Assembly (NCBI GenBank): GCA_012729955.1
Contig: JAAYBX010000006.1
Location: 1 to 64,000, forward strand
From: Clostridiaceae bacterium
GTDB taxonomy: Bacteria; Bacillota; Clostridia; DUPQ01
Direction: 5' to 3'
DNA length: 64,000 nt
Made by a program: the position numbers and the translations under genes. The notes beneath the pieces are model-generated. The model saw only the letters and a list, made by a program, of their open reading frames with translations. It ran no database searches and was not told the DNA's origin. Shown here in pieces: positions 26,960 through 36,129 of this stretch (position 1 is its first letter; every line of letters starts with the position of its first letter).

Positions 26960-28147
26960 CTATTCGACAACAATAGCGCCATATACAGCGATATTATTGT
27001 TTTTACATATTTCTAAAAGCTTTTCTATTTTTCTGATCTGCGACAACTTGTATTTTTCCACAAGTATAATACCTTTACAATCAAGAAGGGATTTTGCAAT
27101 ATCAGCAGAATCAAAAATATTACTTAACTGCCTTAAGTCATAATCTGTATTTTCCTTAAGGTATTTACTGACTGTGTTTAAAGATTCAAGATTTTCGGAG
27201 CTAGTTATTCCAATGGGGCCTATTGTTTTTCCACATGCATATATGACAGGCACTAATGCTTCTTGGGAAATCCTATTAATATCAGTTCCGCTCGAAAAAA
27301 GATTCAGTTTAGGCAGCTGCTCAATACCTATCAGTTTACGGCTTAGATAAAATCTTCCAAGAATGAGCACATATGCAAGAAATACTCCTAATATAAGCCC
27401 AAGTACCGAATACTGAATAGCTTCTTTGTTAAAAGGCTCATATGTGACTTTGTCTATTAGAGATTGCTTCTCCGTTATCTGTTTATCAATTTCACTAATA
27501 GATTTTTCCAGGGCTGCATATTCCGTGTTATATGCTTTCTGCATATTGGTTAAAGAGGTATTTGCAGACAGAGATTCTCTTTCGGATATTAGCATTATAA
27601 TGCTGGAACCTAAAGTGGAACTTACGGTGTTCTTTGCTCTCTCAAAGCATTTTTCTGCTATACTCTTTAATACACTCAGATTATCTTTATCTTGCCCATA
27701 TACATGTAATGTTAAAGTCCGGTATTCTGTGCTTGCAGTGAAATCAATAAAAATGTCAACTATATCAAGAGGAAGGGATAAATTATTCTCTTCATGTATA
27801 TCCGCAAGAAGGTTTATATCATTTATTACAGTATTATATAAAGCCACATTTTTTTCTATATAATATACAGCTGTGTATTTCTGTAGAGAAGCAGAATCGA
27901 TACCTTTTATGTAAATATACTTTTTGTCACCATCAAAATCAGACTTTTCTGTTAAAAAATTATTCTTTTGCGAATTCAGAGAATCTATCTCTGACTGTAA
28001 AGCCTCAATATTCGTCTTTTCTTCATTGTATTTTGTATAATCAGTAAGGATTTTAACAGCTCCTGCTAAAACTGCGCAACATAAAACAACAACAATAATT
28101 AATTTGATGTTCTTTCGTGAATATTTTATAAGCGTGGATAAGTCCAT
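26960..28147 (-). CDS. Second Wzz-domain protein with long coiled coil and degenerate kinase-like domain
   Basis: The 395-residue protein has two membrane segments (about 16-37 and 245-266) flanking a long charged helical region rich in heptad patterns, the layout of large Wzz/PCP and GumC-type proteins. The final 130 residues resemble a BY-kinase fold. A strand IGITSSENLESLN stands where SS..GEGKST is expected. A loop with NIFDSADIAKSLLDCKGIILVEKYKLS follows, then IAVYGAIVVE. Walker A, Walker A' and the tyrosine tail are missing, so it should be inactive as a kinase. I chose the ATG at 28147 because GGAGGAG precedes it; an ATG at 28171 has none. A regulatory or scaffold role is inferred. Confidence 0.78.
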   Translation of the reverse strand: MDLSTLIKYSRKNIKLIIVVVLCCAVLAGAVKILTDYTKYNEEKTNIEALQSEIDSLNSQKNNFLTEKSDFDGDKKYIYIKGIDSASLQKYTAVYYIEKNVALYNTVINDINLLADIHEENNLSLPLDIVDIFIDFTASTEYRTLTLHVYGQDKDNLSVLKSIAEKCFERAKNTVSSTLGSSIIMLISERESLSANTSLTNMQKAYNTEYAALEKSISEIDKQITEKQSLIDKVTYEPFNKEAIQYSVLGLILGVFLAYVLILGRFYLSRKLIGIEQLPKLNLFSSGTDINRISQEALVPVIYACGKTIGPIGITSSENLESLNTVSKYLKENTDYDLRQLSNIFDSADIAKSLLDCKGIILVEKYKLSQIRKIEKLLEICKNNNIAVYGAIVVE

Positions 28148-28332
28148 ATCTCCTCCCAGAAGAAAATACATAATGTTTTATATCAGCAGAAAAATTATAT
28201 CACTATTAATTGAGTAAAGCCAGTAAAACTGAAGTTTTATCTTAACCATATATATAATGTATCGAGCCTGGTCCGAAAACAGGACACCTTGAAAAGTGGA
28301 AAAGGGTTTAAGCATGTTGGCATCATATATGA

Positions 28333-28361
28333 TTGAAAAATGTAAAGGGTTAATATATAAT
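28333..28361 (+). promoter_or_regulatory. Promoter of the O-antigen ligase/polymerase gene
   Basis: TTGAAA (28333-28338) and consensus TATAAT (28356-28361) are 17 bases apart, about 30 bases before the gene start. The remaining part of the gap back to 28147 holds a second TATAAT (28253-28258) without a good -35. Confidence 0.78.
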
Positions 28362-28390
28362 TCAAGTGTTAATAAATAAGGGAAGTATAT

Positions 28391-29998
28391 ATGAGCAATA
28401 AGAAAACGAAGAAAAACGTTGAAGAACCGAAGTCAAAGAAAAATCTTATAAAGGATTTTTTCTATCTGGAGCAGGATAAGAAAAAGTTATCATATTTTGA
28501 AATTGTCACAACAGCATTCCTCTATGTGTTCTTATCCAGCTTCGCGCTGATAGTAAGCGGTAATGTGTATGGGGATATGACAGAAACAAAACTATATACA
28601 TTAATAGCAATGTTTGGAATATGGTTAGTTTTAATGTGTTTTGGCTTATTCGAAAAGATACGTGTAAAAAAGGCAGATGCAGTATATTTCAAACAAACTC
28701 TTAAGAATCTCTCAGTTACAGATATAGCTCTTATTTCGTACATGCTTATTGCCTTTATATCTGCAATACTTTCTGAATACAGGCATACTGCGTTTATGGG
28801 TGTTGAAGCAAGAAATGAAGGATTCTTCATGCAGATGATGTATGTTTCCATATTCTTTATGATATCCAGGACATATGTGCATAAGCTGGAACTGAAGATA
28901 TTCGCACTAGCAAGCATACCGGTTGCTTTATTGGGGATTCTTCAGATTAATGGTTATTATGTCGGAAGACTAACATACAATATATTAACGCAGGGAAAGA
29001 GTTTCCTGACTACATTGGGTAATATCGATGTTGTTTCAACATATCTTGTTACACCCATAATGATATTCACTGTTTTGTATTGCCAGTCAAAAGAGAAATT
29101 TTTCAGGCTGCTATATCTGGCAGCAGCAGGAATCTGTTTCTATTTTTCTATACTGATTGGTGTAGACAGCGGATATGTCGGAATGGCTGCGGCATTAGTC
29201 TTTATGTTCCCGTTTATTGCTAAGGACAGATTGTCGGCAGCAAGAATGTTCCAAATGATTTCGCTTTTTCTGTTTTTGGTATACCTTGAAGACCAGGTTT
29301 CCAGAATTGGCACAAGGAACTTCATATTTTTTGAAAAACCATTTAGTGATATAATTTTCTTAGGGGTAATAGTCGCTCTTGGTATTTCAGCTGTTATATA
29401 TTTTGCAGGTAAGTTTATAAAAATTGAAAAGAAATTTATATGGCCTGCCGCTTACTATCTTGTTGCTGCTATAGCTGCATATATTGTCATAAAGAAAATA
29501 CTTGTGATGGCAGAACCTTCTGATTCATCAGTAAAACTTGTACTTTACCAGTTCGGTCAGATATTAAAAGGTAATCTGCAGGACGAATTCGGTTCTAACA
29601 GAATCTATTCATGGAGAGTTGTATATGGGTTTTTTAAGGAAAAACCGATTATAGGTCATGGTCCGGATACCGTTTTTGATTTATGGATGAGAAAAGAGCA
29701 TATATACAGTATGGCAAAATACAATACATATTTCGACAAAGCGCATAATGACTATCTCCAGGTGCTGGTTACGACAGGAATACTCGGTCTGATTTCCTAT
29801 CTTACTTTCCAGTTTTCTCTGCTGATACGGTCTTTTAAAAAATTCGACCAGCCTTTGGTTATAGCTCTGGTGACAGCAAGCATATGCTTCTGTGCGCAGG
29901 CATTCTTTAATATAGGGGTTCCTATCGTATCACCATATGGCTGGATAATATTCGGTATGCTTGCATCAGTGTTAAGGAAAAAAGAAGAAAATGCCTGA
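28391..29998 (+). CDS. O-antigen ligase/polymerase family membrane protein (Wzy/WaaL)
   Basis: A 535-residue polytopic protein with about twelve membrane segments after a basic cytoplasmic N-terminus. The large loop near residues 420-465 carries the Wzy_C signature: GHGPDTVFDLW, then FDKAHNDYLQVLVTTGILGLISY. Such proteins polymerise or ligate undecaprenyl-linked glycans. In this Gram-positive setting polymerase, or ligase to a wall or lipid acceptor, are both possible. GGGAAG precedes the ATG. The following dehydratase gene lies 27 bases downstream and is probably co-transcribed. No flippase (Wzx) is in the window. Confidence 0.87.
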   Translation: MSNKKTKKNVEEPKSKKNLIKDFFYLEQDKKKLSYFEIVTTAFLYVFLSSFALIVSGNVYGDMTETKLYTLIAMFGIWLVLMCFGLFEKIRVKKADAVYFKQTLKNLSVTDIALISYMLIAFISAILSEYRHTAFMGVEARNEGFFMQMMYVSIFFMISRTYVHKLELKIFALASIPVALLGILQINGYYVGRLTYNILTQGKSFLTTLGNIDVVSTYLVTPIMIFTVLYCQSKEKFFRLLYLAAAGICFYFSILIGVDSGYVGMAAALVFMFPFIAKDRLSAARMFQMISLFLFLVYLEDQVSRIGTRNFIFFEKPFSDIIFLGVIVALGISAVIYFAGKFIKIEKKFIWPAAYYLVAAIAAYIVIKKILVMAEPSDSSVKLVLYQFGQILKGNLQDEFGSNRIYSWRVVYGFFKEKPIIGHGPDTVFDLWMRKEHIYSMAKYNTYFDKAHNDYLQVLVTTGILGLISYLTFQFSLLIRSFKKFDQPLVIALVTASICFCAQAFFNIGVPIVSPYGWIIFGMLASVLRKKEENA

Positions 29999-30025
29999 TT
30001 TAAGGCATTCGGGGGAGATAAATCT

Positions 30026-31951
30026 GTGGTAAAAACAGTAAAAGACAATAGTTTATTAATAAAGAAAATATTGCTCGTAATTATTGATACAGTAGCGATA
30101 AATGCAGCTACATTTCTGGCTCTGTTTTTCAGGTATGAACTGAGTTTTTCAAAAATAGAAGTTCAATATATTGAGTATGCTCAGCAGTACTTGTGGGCGG
30201 ACACGATTTTTACCCTCATAATTTTCGCAATATTCGGCTTATATAGAGGATTGTGGAAATATGCTTCGATAAAGGAACTGTTTAATATAATAATCGCATG
30301 TGCTATATCATATGGATTTAAATTTTTGGTAACATCTTTGATTGGAATAAGCCAACCGCGCAGCACAGTTTTCTTCGGAGGTATTTTACTTATAATAATG
30401 GTTTTCGTGACCAGATTCAGTTACAGGTTCCTAAGATATGTCATTAATGAAAGCATAAGAGGGAAAGGCATAAAGAGAGTAATGGTCATAGGTGCAGGTG
30501 ATGCCGGCAATATGATTATCAGGGAGATTAAATCCAGCGGTAATCTGAAATCTAAAGTAGTTTGTGTAATTGATGATAATAGAAATGTTCATGGACTGTA
30601 CATTCAAGGCGTTAAAATAATCGGAGGCCGTGATCAGATACTTGCCTCAGCAAAGAAGCTAAAAGTAGATGAGATAATAATCGCTATACCATCTGTTTCT
30701 TCACAGGAAAGAAAGAAAATATTAGATATATGTAAGGAAACACAATGCACGCTTCGTACGATTCCTGGTATGTATCAGATTATTAATAATGAAGTAAAAT
30801 TGTCTGATCTTCGGGAAGTACAGATAGAAGATTTATTAGGAAGAGATGCTATTGATATAAATGTTCAAGAAATACTCGATTATGTAAGCGGAAAGGTAAT
30901 ACTGATTACAGGAGCGGGCGGTTCCATAGGAAGCGAGCTCTGCAGACAGATAGCAAGCCATAATCCTGCCAAGCTTGTAATGCTGGATATTTATGAGAAC
31001 AGCATATATGATATACAACTTGAAATTACCAGAAAATATCCCAAAATGGATATTGAAGTTCTCATCGCAAGCATCAGAGATGAAAAAAGAATAAAAAGCA
31101 TAATGAGTAAATATACTCCTTCAATAATATTCCATGCAGCAGCACATAAACATGTTCCTTTAATGGAGGCAAGCCCTAACGAAGCTGTAAAGAATAATGT
31201 CTTCGGAACACTTACATTGGTTAAAGCAGCGGATGAAAGCTCTGTTGATAAGTTTATAATGATATCCACAGATAAAGCAGTAAGGCCTACTAATATCATG
31301 GGAGCAACCAAAAGAATATGCGAAATGATTATTCAGGCATATGATAAAAAATCAAAAACAGATTTTGTGGCAGTCAGATTCGGTAATGTCTTAGGTTCTA
31401 ACGGTTCGGTTATTCCCATTTTTAAGAAACAGATTGAAGAAGGCGGACCTGTGACAGTCACACATAAGGAAATCACAAGATATTTCATGACCATACCTGA
31501 AGCAGTATCTCTCGTCCTACAGGCTGGATACTATGCGAAAGGCGGGGAAATATTCATACTTGACATGGGGGAACCAGTAAAGATATATGACCTGGCCAAA
31601 AATATGATAAAGTTATCCGGTCGTACTCCTGATGTAGATATAAAAATAGAAGTAACCGGATTAAGGCCAGGAGAGAAGTTATATGAAGAGCTTCTTATGG
31701 ACGAAGAAGGAATAGAAAAAACACAAAACGACTTGATATACATAGGTCATCCGATAAAGTTTGACGAAAAAATATTTTTTGAAAATTTAAAACAGCTTAA
31801 GAAAATGACTGAAGACGAAGTAACCTGTATGAAACTTCTCATAGCTAAAATGATTCCGACATATATCCCTGAAGGGACAGATATAACAGATGATAAAGAA
31901 GTTAAAGAATGCATGACACAGCTTTTTGCTCAGGATAATCAGGTTAAGTAG
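30026..31951 (+). CDS. Membrane UDP-sugar 4,6-dehydratase (CapD/FlaA1/PglF type)
   Basis: The 641-residue protein has four N-terminal membrane segments (about 10-130), a first Rossmann domain with VIGAGDAGNMIIREI near 152, then a short-chain dehydrogenase domain with TGAGGSIGSELCRQI near 295 and STDKAVRPTNIMGATKR near 412. This is the long, membrane-anchored form of UDP-GlcNAc 4,6-dehydratase, which makes the 4-keto-6-deoxy intermediate for amino-deoxy sugars such as bacillosamine or QuiNAc derivatives. Translation starts at GTG 30026 after GGGGGAG. The aminotransferase and acetyltransferase that would complete a sugar are not adjacent. Confidence 0.9.
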   Translation: MVKTVKDNSLLIKKILLVIIDTVAINAATFLALFFRYELSFSKIEVQYIEYAQQYLWADTIFTLIIFAIFGLYRGLWKYASIKELFNIIIACAISYGFKFLVTSLIGISQPRSTVFFGGILLIIMVFVTRFSYRFLRYVINESIRGKGIKRVMVIGAGDAGNMIIREIKSSGNLKSKVVCVIDDNRNVHGLYIQGVKIIGGRDQILASAKKLKVDEIIIAIPSVSSQERKKILDICKETQCTLRTIPGMYQIINNEVKLSDLREVQIEDLLGRDAIDINVQEILDYVSGKVILITGAGGSIGSELCRQIASHNPAKLVMLDIYENSIYDIQLEITRKYPKMDIEVLIASIRDEKRIKSIMSKYTPSIIFHAAAHKHVPLMEASPNEAVKNNVFGTLTLVKAADESSVDKFIMISTDKAVRPTNIMGATKRICEMIIQAYDKKSKTDFVAVRFGNVLGSNGSVIPIFKKQIEEGGPVTVTHKEITRYFMTIPEAVSLVLQAGYYAKGGEIFILDMGEPVKIYDLAKNMIKLSGRTPDVDIKIEVTGLRPGEKLYEELLMDEEGIEKTQNDLIYIGHPIKFDEKIFFENLKQLKKMTEDEVTCMKLLIAKMIPTYIPEGTDITDDKEVKECMTQLFAQDNQVK

Positions 31952-32002
31952 TTATACAAAGCTATAACTGAATATATAGAAAAGCAAACGGAGGTAAGTT
32001 TC

Positions 32003-34264
32003 ATGAAGACAGACGACAAGATCCAAAAACTCGTCGATAGCTACGGGTCGTGGTTTAGCGAGGACAGCGGATTTAGCGCTGCAAAGATGACGAACAGGCA
32101 TGCTCCCTATCCGCTGTTATTTTCACCCATAAAAATTAACAAGCTTACAATAAAGAACAGGCTTGTTATGGCACCAATGGGTAATATCAATATGGCGGAA
32201 GAAACAGGGCGGCCAAATGAAAAAATGATTGAATATTTCAGGGAACGGGCAAAAGGAGGAGTCGGACTTATAACCACAGGACTTATTCCGATAAGCTTTG
32301 GAGTGGATCATTCATTGATAGAACTGGATAAGCTCACATACTTTCCCAGGATAGACCGTTCAAGAACGGTGTATATGGGCTGGAGGAATTTAGCACATGC
32401 AGTTCATTCATATGGAGCACGGATATTTGTTCAACTGACACCTGGATTAGGAAGAGTAGGGAATCCCCAGTGCCTGACAAACCAGTTTAAATTTCCTGTA
32501 TCAGCATCTTTTAATCCAAACTGGTATATGTCTGAAGTTCCTTGTATGCCGCTTACTGATGCAGCGTGCAGAAAGATAATTAAGAATGCCGGACAAGCCG
32601 CTGCTGATGCAAAGGCGTTCGGCCTTGACGGAGTGTATCTTCATGGCCATGAAGGTTATCTGCTTGAACAGATGACAAATCCTGCATTTAACAGAAGAAA
32701 ACTTGGAAGATATGCCGACTGGCAGGCTTTCGGACTGGATATGATTCAAGAAATAAGAAGAAGAACAGATAATTCTTTTCCTATTATGTACAGGATAGAT
32801 CTTTCCCTTGCTCTTAATGAGACATATGGGGATAAAATGGATATAAATGCACTCAGAAAATTTAAAAATGGCAGGACAGTTGAAATGACCCTGGACTACA
32901 TGAAGAATCTGATATCCAAAGGCGTGGATATGTTTGATGTGGATTTAGGCTGTTATGATAACTGGTGGCTGCCACATCCGCCGGAAGGAATGCCTCCAGC
33001 ATGCTTTGCTGATGTAGCAAAAATAGTAAAACAGTATTTTAATGAGAATAACATACTCTCAAATGCAGGTATTAAAGTTCCCGTGGTGGCTGTCGGTAAA
33101 CTGGGATATCCTGATGTAGCTGAAGAAGTACTTATGCAGGACAAAGCTGATATGATTATGCTTGGCAGGCCATTGCTCGCAGATCCGTACTGGCCTAATA
33201 AAGCTAGAGCTGGAAAAACAGATGAAATAATTCCATGTATAGGATGTCAGGAAGGATGTATAAATGAGTTTGTAGAAGGCGGACATCCACAGTGTGCTGT
33301 CAATCCGAGAACGGCATTTGAGCATATGTATCCGAAAGAACCACAACCTGCACAAAAGGAAAAGAAAATAGCTGTAATAGGTTCAGGACCGGCAGGAGTA
33401 ATGGCAGCAGTAACTGCAGCAAAAAGAGGGCATGATGTAACTATATATGAGAAACAGGCAGTTATTGGTGGAAGGCTTAATGCCGGAGGAAAGCCGAAAA
33501 TTAAATTCGATATACAGAACTATCATGAATATCTTAAAAAGTTAATAGATGCAACCTCAAAAGAATACAAACTTAAGGTTTTTCTTAACACAGAAGCAAC
33601 TGCAGAAATAATAAAAAAGCAGGGATTTGATACTGTAATTTATGCCGCAGGGACAAAGGATGTAGAACTGAAACTTCCCGGTTATGAGAAAGCAAATAAA
33701 ATACAGGCAGTTGATGTGCTGGAGAAACCTGAACTCGTAGAGAAAAGCAGGAAAATTGTTGTTATAGGCGGAGGAGTTGTCGGATGTGAAACCGCATTCT
33801 ATCTAAACAAGGAGCTTGGCAAGGAAGTGACAGTAATAGAGATGGAACCATATTTTATGAATCATGTATGTACTGCTAACAGAGCATACCTGATACACTA
33901 TATGGAAAAAGCAGGAGTAAAGCTTCTTAACTGCACTAAACTTGTAAGTTATGAAATCGGAGGAATAAAGGTGTCTAGAAATATCTCCAAAACTGTTCCA
34001 GATCCTTACAAGACATGGAACCCTATACTGCCTCCAAATGTAGAAAATCCTCTTGCAAAGAAAATAAAAGAAGAGTATGAAGAGCAGTTTATTGAAGCGG
34101 ATATGGTTGTGCAGGCTGCAGGCGGAAGATGCGATGAAGCAGGATATTATGCTTTGCAGAAAGAACTTCCAGCATGTGAAATGTACAACATTGGCGATTC
34201 ATTTAAAGGCGGCAAGGTATTTGAAGCTACAAAAGCCGGTTATGCGTTAGGGCTTACAGTGTAA
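32003..34264 (+). CDS. Old Yellow Enzyme-type NADH:flavin oxidoreductase (enoate reductase-like)
   Basis: The 753-residue protein has an N-terminal FMN-binding TIM barrel (LTIKNRLVMAPMGNINMAEE near 52). A [4Fe-4S] motif CX2CX3CX11C follows at about residues 411-431, then a FAD domain with VIGSGPAGVMAAVTAAKRGH near 456 and an inserted NAD-binding motif VVIGGGVVGCETAFYL near 588. This matches 2,4-dienoyl-CoA reductase, trimethylamine dehydrogenase, BaiCD/BaiH and 2-enoate reductases, but is 80 or so residues longer, mainly an N-terminal extension of about 35 residues and a barrel insert. The usual reaction is NADH-dependent reduction of an activated C=C bond. The true substrate is unknown. GGAGG precedes the ATG. 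The aconitase X genes follow after 16 bases. Confidence 0.87.
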   Translation: MKTDDKIQKLVDSYGSWFSEDSGFSAAKMTNRHAPYPLLFSPIKINKLTIKNRLVMAPMGNINMAEETGRPNEKMIEYFRERAKGGVGLITTGLIPISFGVDHSLIELDKLTYFPRIDRSRTVYMGWRNLAHAVHSYGARIFVQLTPGLGRVGNPQCLTNQFKFPVSASFNPNWYMSEVPCMPLTDAACRKIIKNAGQAAADAKAFGLDGVYLHGHEGYLLEQMTNPAFNRRKLGRYADWQAFGLDMIQEIRRRTDNSFPIMYRIDLSLALNETYGDKMDINALRKFKNGRTVEMTLDYMKNLISKGVDMFDVDLGCYDNWWLPHPPEGMPPACFADVAKIVKQYFNENNILSNAGIKVPVVAVGKLGYPDVAEEVLMQDKADMIMLGRPLLADPYWPNKARAGKTDEIIPCIGCQEGCINEFVEGGHPQCAVNPRTAFEHMYPKEPQPAQKEKKIAVIGSGPAGVMAAVTAAKRGHDVTIYEKQAVIGGRLNAGGKPKIKFDIQNYHEYLKKLIDATSKEYKLKVFLNTEATAEIIKKQGFDTVIYAAGTKDVELKLPGYEKANKIQAVDVLEKPELVEKSRKIVVIGGGVVGCETAFYLNKELGKEVTVIEMEPYFMNHVCTANRAYLIHYMEKAGVKLLNCTKLVSYEIGGIKVSRNISKTVPDPYKTWNPILPPNVENPLAKKIKEEYEEQFIEADMVVQAAGGRCDEAGYYALQKELPACEMYNIGDSFKGGKVFEATKAGYALGLTV

Positions 34265-34280
34265 GGATAAGGAGGAGGAA

Positions 34281-35573
34281 ATGGAGTATAAAATGTTTCT
34301 TACTGATGAAGAAAAAGCTATCCTAAATGGCGCAAAGGGAGAAGTAATGGCTAAGGTCATGAAATCTCTGGTTATGTATGGGGAAGTTTTTAATGCAAAA
34401 AAAATGGTAAAGATAAGCGCTCCAGCTCATTTTGTAACTAGTTTCGGAATCTCCATAATGAAAGCTGTTTTCGACATAATGGATGAGATAAACAACGCAG
34501 GAATTACCACAATAGATAAATTTACTGTAGATCCAAGGCCTTTAGATTATGAGAATGTCAAATGTAATCCTTTGGAAAAACTGGTTTTTGGCATAATGTA
34601 TGGGAAGCAGGAGGATTATGAGGAGCAGCTAAGAAAAGCCGGACTAAAAGATTCGAATGCTTTCAGCTGCACCTGTTACATGAAAGAAGTTGGAAATATA
34701 CCTAAAAAAGGAGATATTCTTTCATGGGCGGAATCATCAGCAGTCGTGTATGCTAATTCTGTTATAGGAGCAAGATGTAACAGGAACTCTGCATTAATTG
34801 AAATGTTCGGTGCGATACTGGGTAAAGTTCCGGAATTTGATCTTCTGACGAACGAAGGTCGTTTAGCTACATGGATTATTGAAGTTAGGACAAGCAAGAA
34901 ACCTGAAGCTCAGGTACTGGGAAGCGCTATTGGCATGAAGGTTATGAGTGAAGTACCATACATTAAAGGGCTTGATAAATTCATAGGTAAAGAGCTTAAT
35001 GAGCAAGCAAAGGACTATCTAAAAGATATGGGAGCTGCAACCGCTTCTAACGGGGCAGTTGGCCTTTATCATGTGGAGAACCTTACTCCAGAGGCTGTTG
35101 AACAGAAAGAAGAATTAATTAGGGAAAAGGCAAAAGTGTATGTAATAGACGACACAGAACTGGAAAAAGTCAAAAAGAGTTATCCTGTTATATGGAAAAA
35201 GCCAGATGCAAAACCTTCCAGATGTTTTATTGGATGTCCTCACCTGTCATATAACCAGCTGATAGAATGGACAGATAGGATAGGAAAAGAATTAGAAAAA
35301 CAGGGCAGAAAAAAAGTGTCTTTAGAAACAGTATTTACATCTGCTCCTGATGTAGTAGAAAACTTCAAAAAGAACAAAGAGTATTATGACAGGTTAACAG
35401 GTTATGGCATAAAGATTTCATCTATATGCCCTCTTATGTATATGAATAATCCTATCTGTGCAAAAAGAGCCGTAGTAACAAACTCCAATAAACTAAGGAC
35501 ATACACAACAGCAAGATACTACACGGATGAGGAAATAACCAGTATTGCAGTGAGGGGGGATATTTCGAGATGA
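34281..35573 (+). CDS. Aconitase X, large (catalytic) subunit
   Basis: The 430-residue protein is the AcnX catalytic component (DUF521). Features are LTDEEKAILNGAKGEVMAK at the start, the ANSVIGARCNRNSA segment near 156, and FIGCPHLS near 315. Cysteines in SCTCYMKE, GARCN and in the C-terminal SSICPLMYMNNPIC are candidates for Fe-S ligands. Characterised bacterial AcnX enzymes are cis-3-hydroxy-L-proline dehydratases; archaeal relatives dehydrate phosphomevalonate. Which substrate is used here is not clear. The usual G.TP..G motif is replaced by GKVPEFDLLTNEGR, so specificity may differ. AAGGAGGAGG gives a very strong ribosome-binding site. It overlaps the small subunit by four bases (ATGA). 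Confidence 0.88.
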   Translation: MEYKMFLTDEEKAILNGAKGEVMAKVMKSLVMYGEVFNAKKMVKISAPAHFVTSFGISIMKAVFDIMDEINNAGITTIDKFTVDPRPLDYENVKCNPLEKLVFGIMYGKQEDYEEQLRKAGLKDSNAFSCTCYMKEVGNIPKKGDILSWAESSAVVYANSVIGARCNRNSALIEMFGAILGKVPEFDLLTNEGRLATWIIEVRTSKKPEAQVLGSAIGMKVMSEVPYIKGLDKFIGKELNEQAKDYLKDMGAATASNGAVGLYHVENLTPEAVEQKEELIREKAKVYVIDDTELEKVKKSYPVIWKKPDAKPSRCFIGCPHLSYNQLIEWTDRIGKELEKQGRKKVSLETVFTSAPDVVENFKKNKEYYDRLTGYGIKISSICPLMYMNNPICAKRAVVTNSNKLRTYTTARYYTDEEITSIAVRGDISR

Positions 35574-36016
35574 AAAGAGAATTTAAAGGGAGAACTGTTG
35601 TAGCAGGTTCGGTTCAAGCAAGTGCTGTGGTATCAAATAACGGAATGAATACTCTAGCGACATTCCAAAAAAGCATATTAGCAAGGAAAAAAACAGTTGT
35701 AGGGAGCGACCAGAATAATGCAGACTTATTCAAAAAAGAGATTACAGGAAAAGCATTATGCCTGCCAAGGACAATAGGTTCAACAACAGGAGGAATGGTC
35801 CTTCAAAGCGCAGCTGCTCTGGGACTGGCTCCAAAAGCTATGCTGTTCAGCGAGAGTATTGATTCAATAGGCGCAGCGGGAGTAATACTTGCTGACGTCT
35901 GGACTGTTAATAGAATTGTAACTGTTGACTGCCTTGGACAAGAATTTTTAGATTATGTTAAAGATGGTATGACTATTACGGTAAAGGAAGACGGAACAGT
36001 TCTTGTAGAGCAATAA
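35570..36016 (+). CDS. Aconitase X, small (swivelling-domain) subunit
   Basis: The 148-residue protein is the DUF126 swivelling domain that completes aconitase X. Motifs are FKGRTVVAGSVQASAVVSN at the start, LCLPRTIGSTTGG near 63, and SIDSIGAAGVILADVW near 100, in which the serine-rich loop likely contacts substrate. In some species it is fused to the large subunit; here it is a separate coupled gene, last in the operon before a terminator. Confidence 0.9.
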   Translation: MKREFKGRTVVAGSVQASAVVSNNGMNTLATFQKSILARKKTVVGSDQNNADLFKKEITGKALCLPRTIGSTTGGMVLQSAAALGLAPKAMLFSESIDSIGAAGVILADVWTVNRIVTVDCLGQEFLDYVKDGMTITVKEDGTVLVEQ

Positions 36017-36054
36017 AACAAGGATAATTAAGAAAAGTATTAAGAAGAACTATT

Positions 36055-36090
36055 ACAGAAGGGGTATGCTAACGCATAACCCTTCTGTTT
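36055..36090 (+). terminator. Terminator of the reductase-aconitase X operon
   Basis: A long stem of about 14 pairs, ACAGAAGGGG.TATGC with GCATA.CCCTTCTGT around a TAAC loop, is followed by a short T run. It lies between the convergent aconitase X and GH4 genes. Confidence 0.75.
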
Positions 36091-36129
36091 AATAACTTAA
36101 TATAATTTGTGATGATAAAATCCGTTTCC

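Noticed and set aside
28258-28290. Possible riboswitch or pseudoknot before the O-antigen ligase gene (GTCC/GGAC and CCTG/CAGG pairings)
   Set aside because: The two helices use the same bases and cannot form together, no known riboswitch core is visible, and the best promoter (28333-28361) lies downstream, so the element may not be transcribed.
31950-31969. Hairpin AGTTATA/TATAACT after the dehydratase gene as a terminator
   Set aside because: It is short, AT-rich and has no T run after it.
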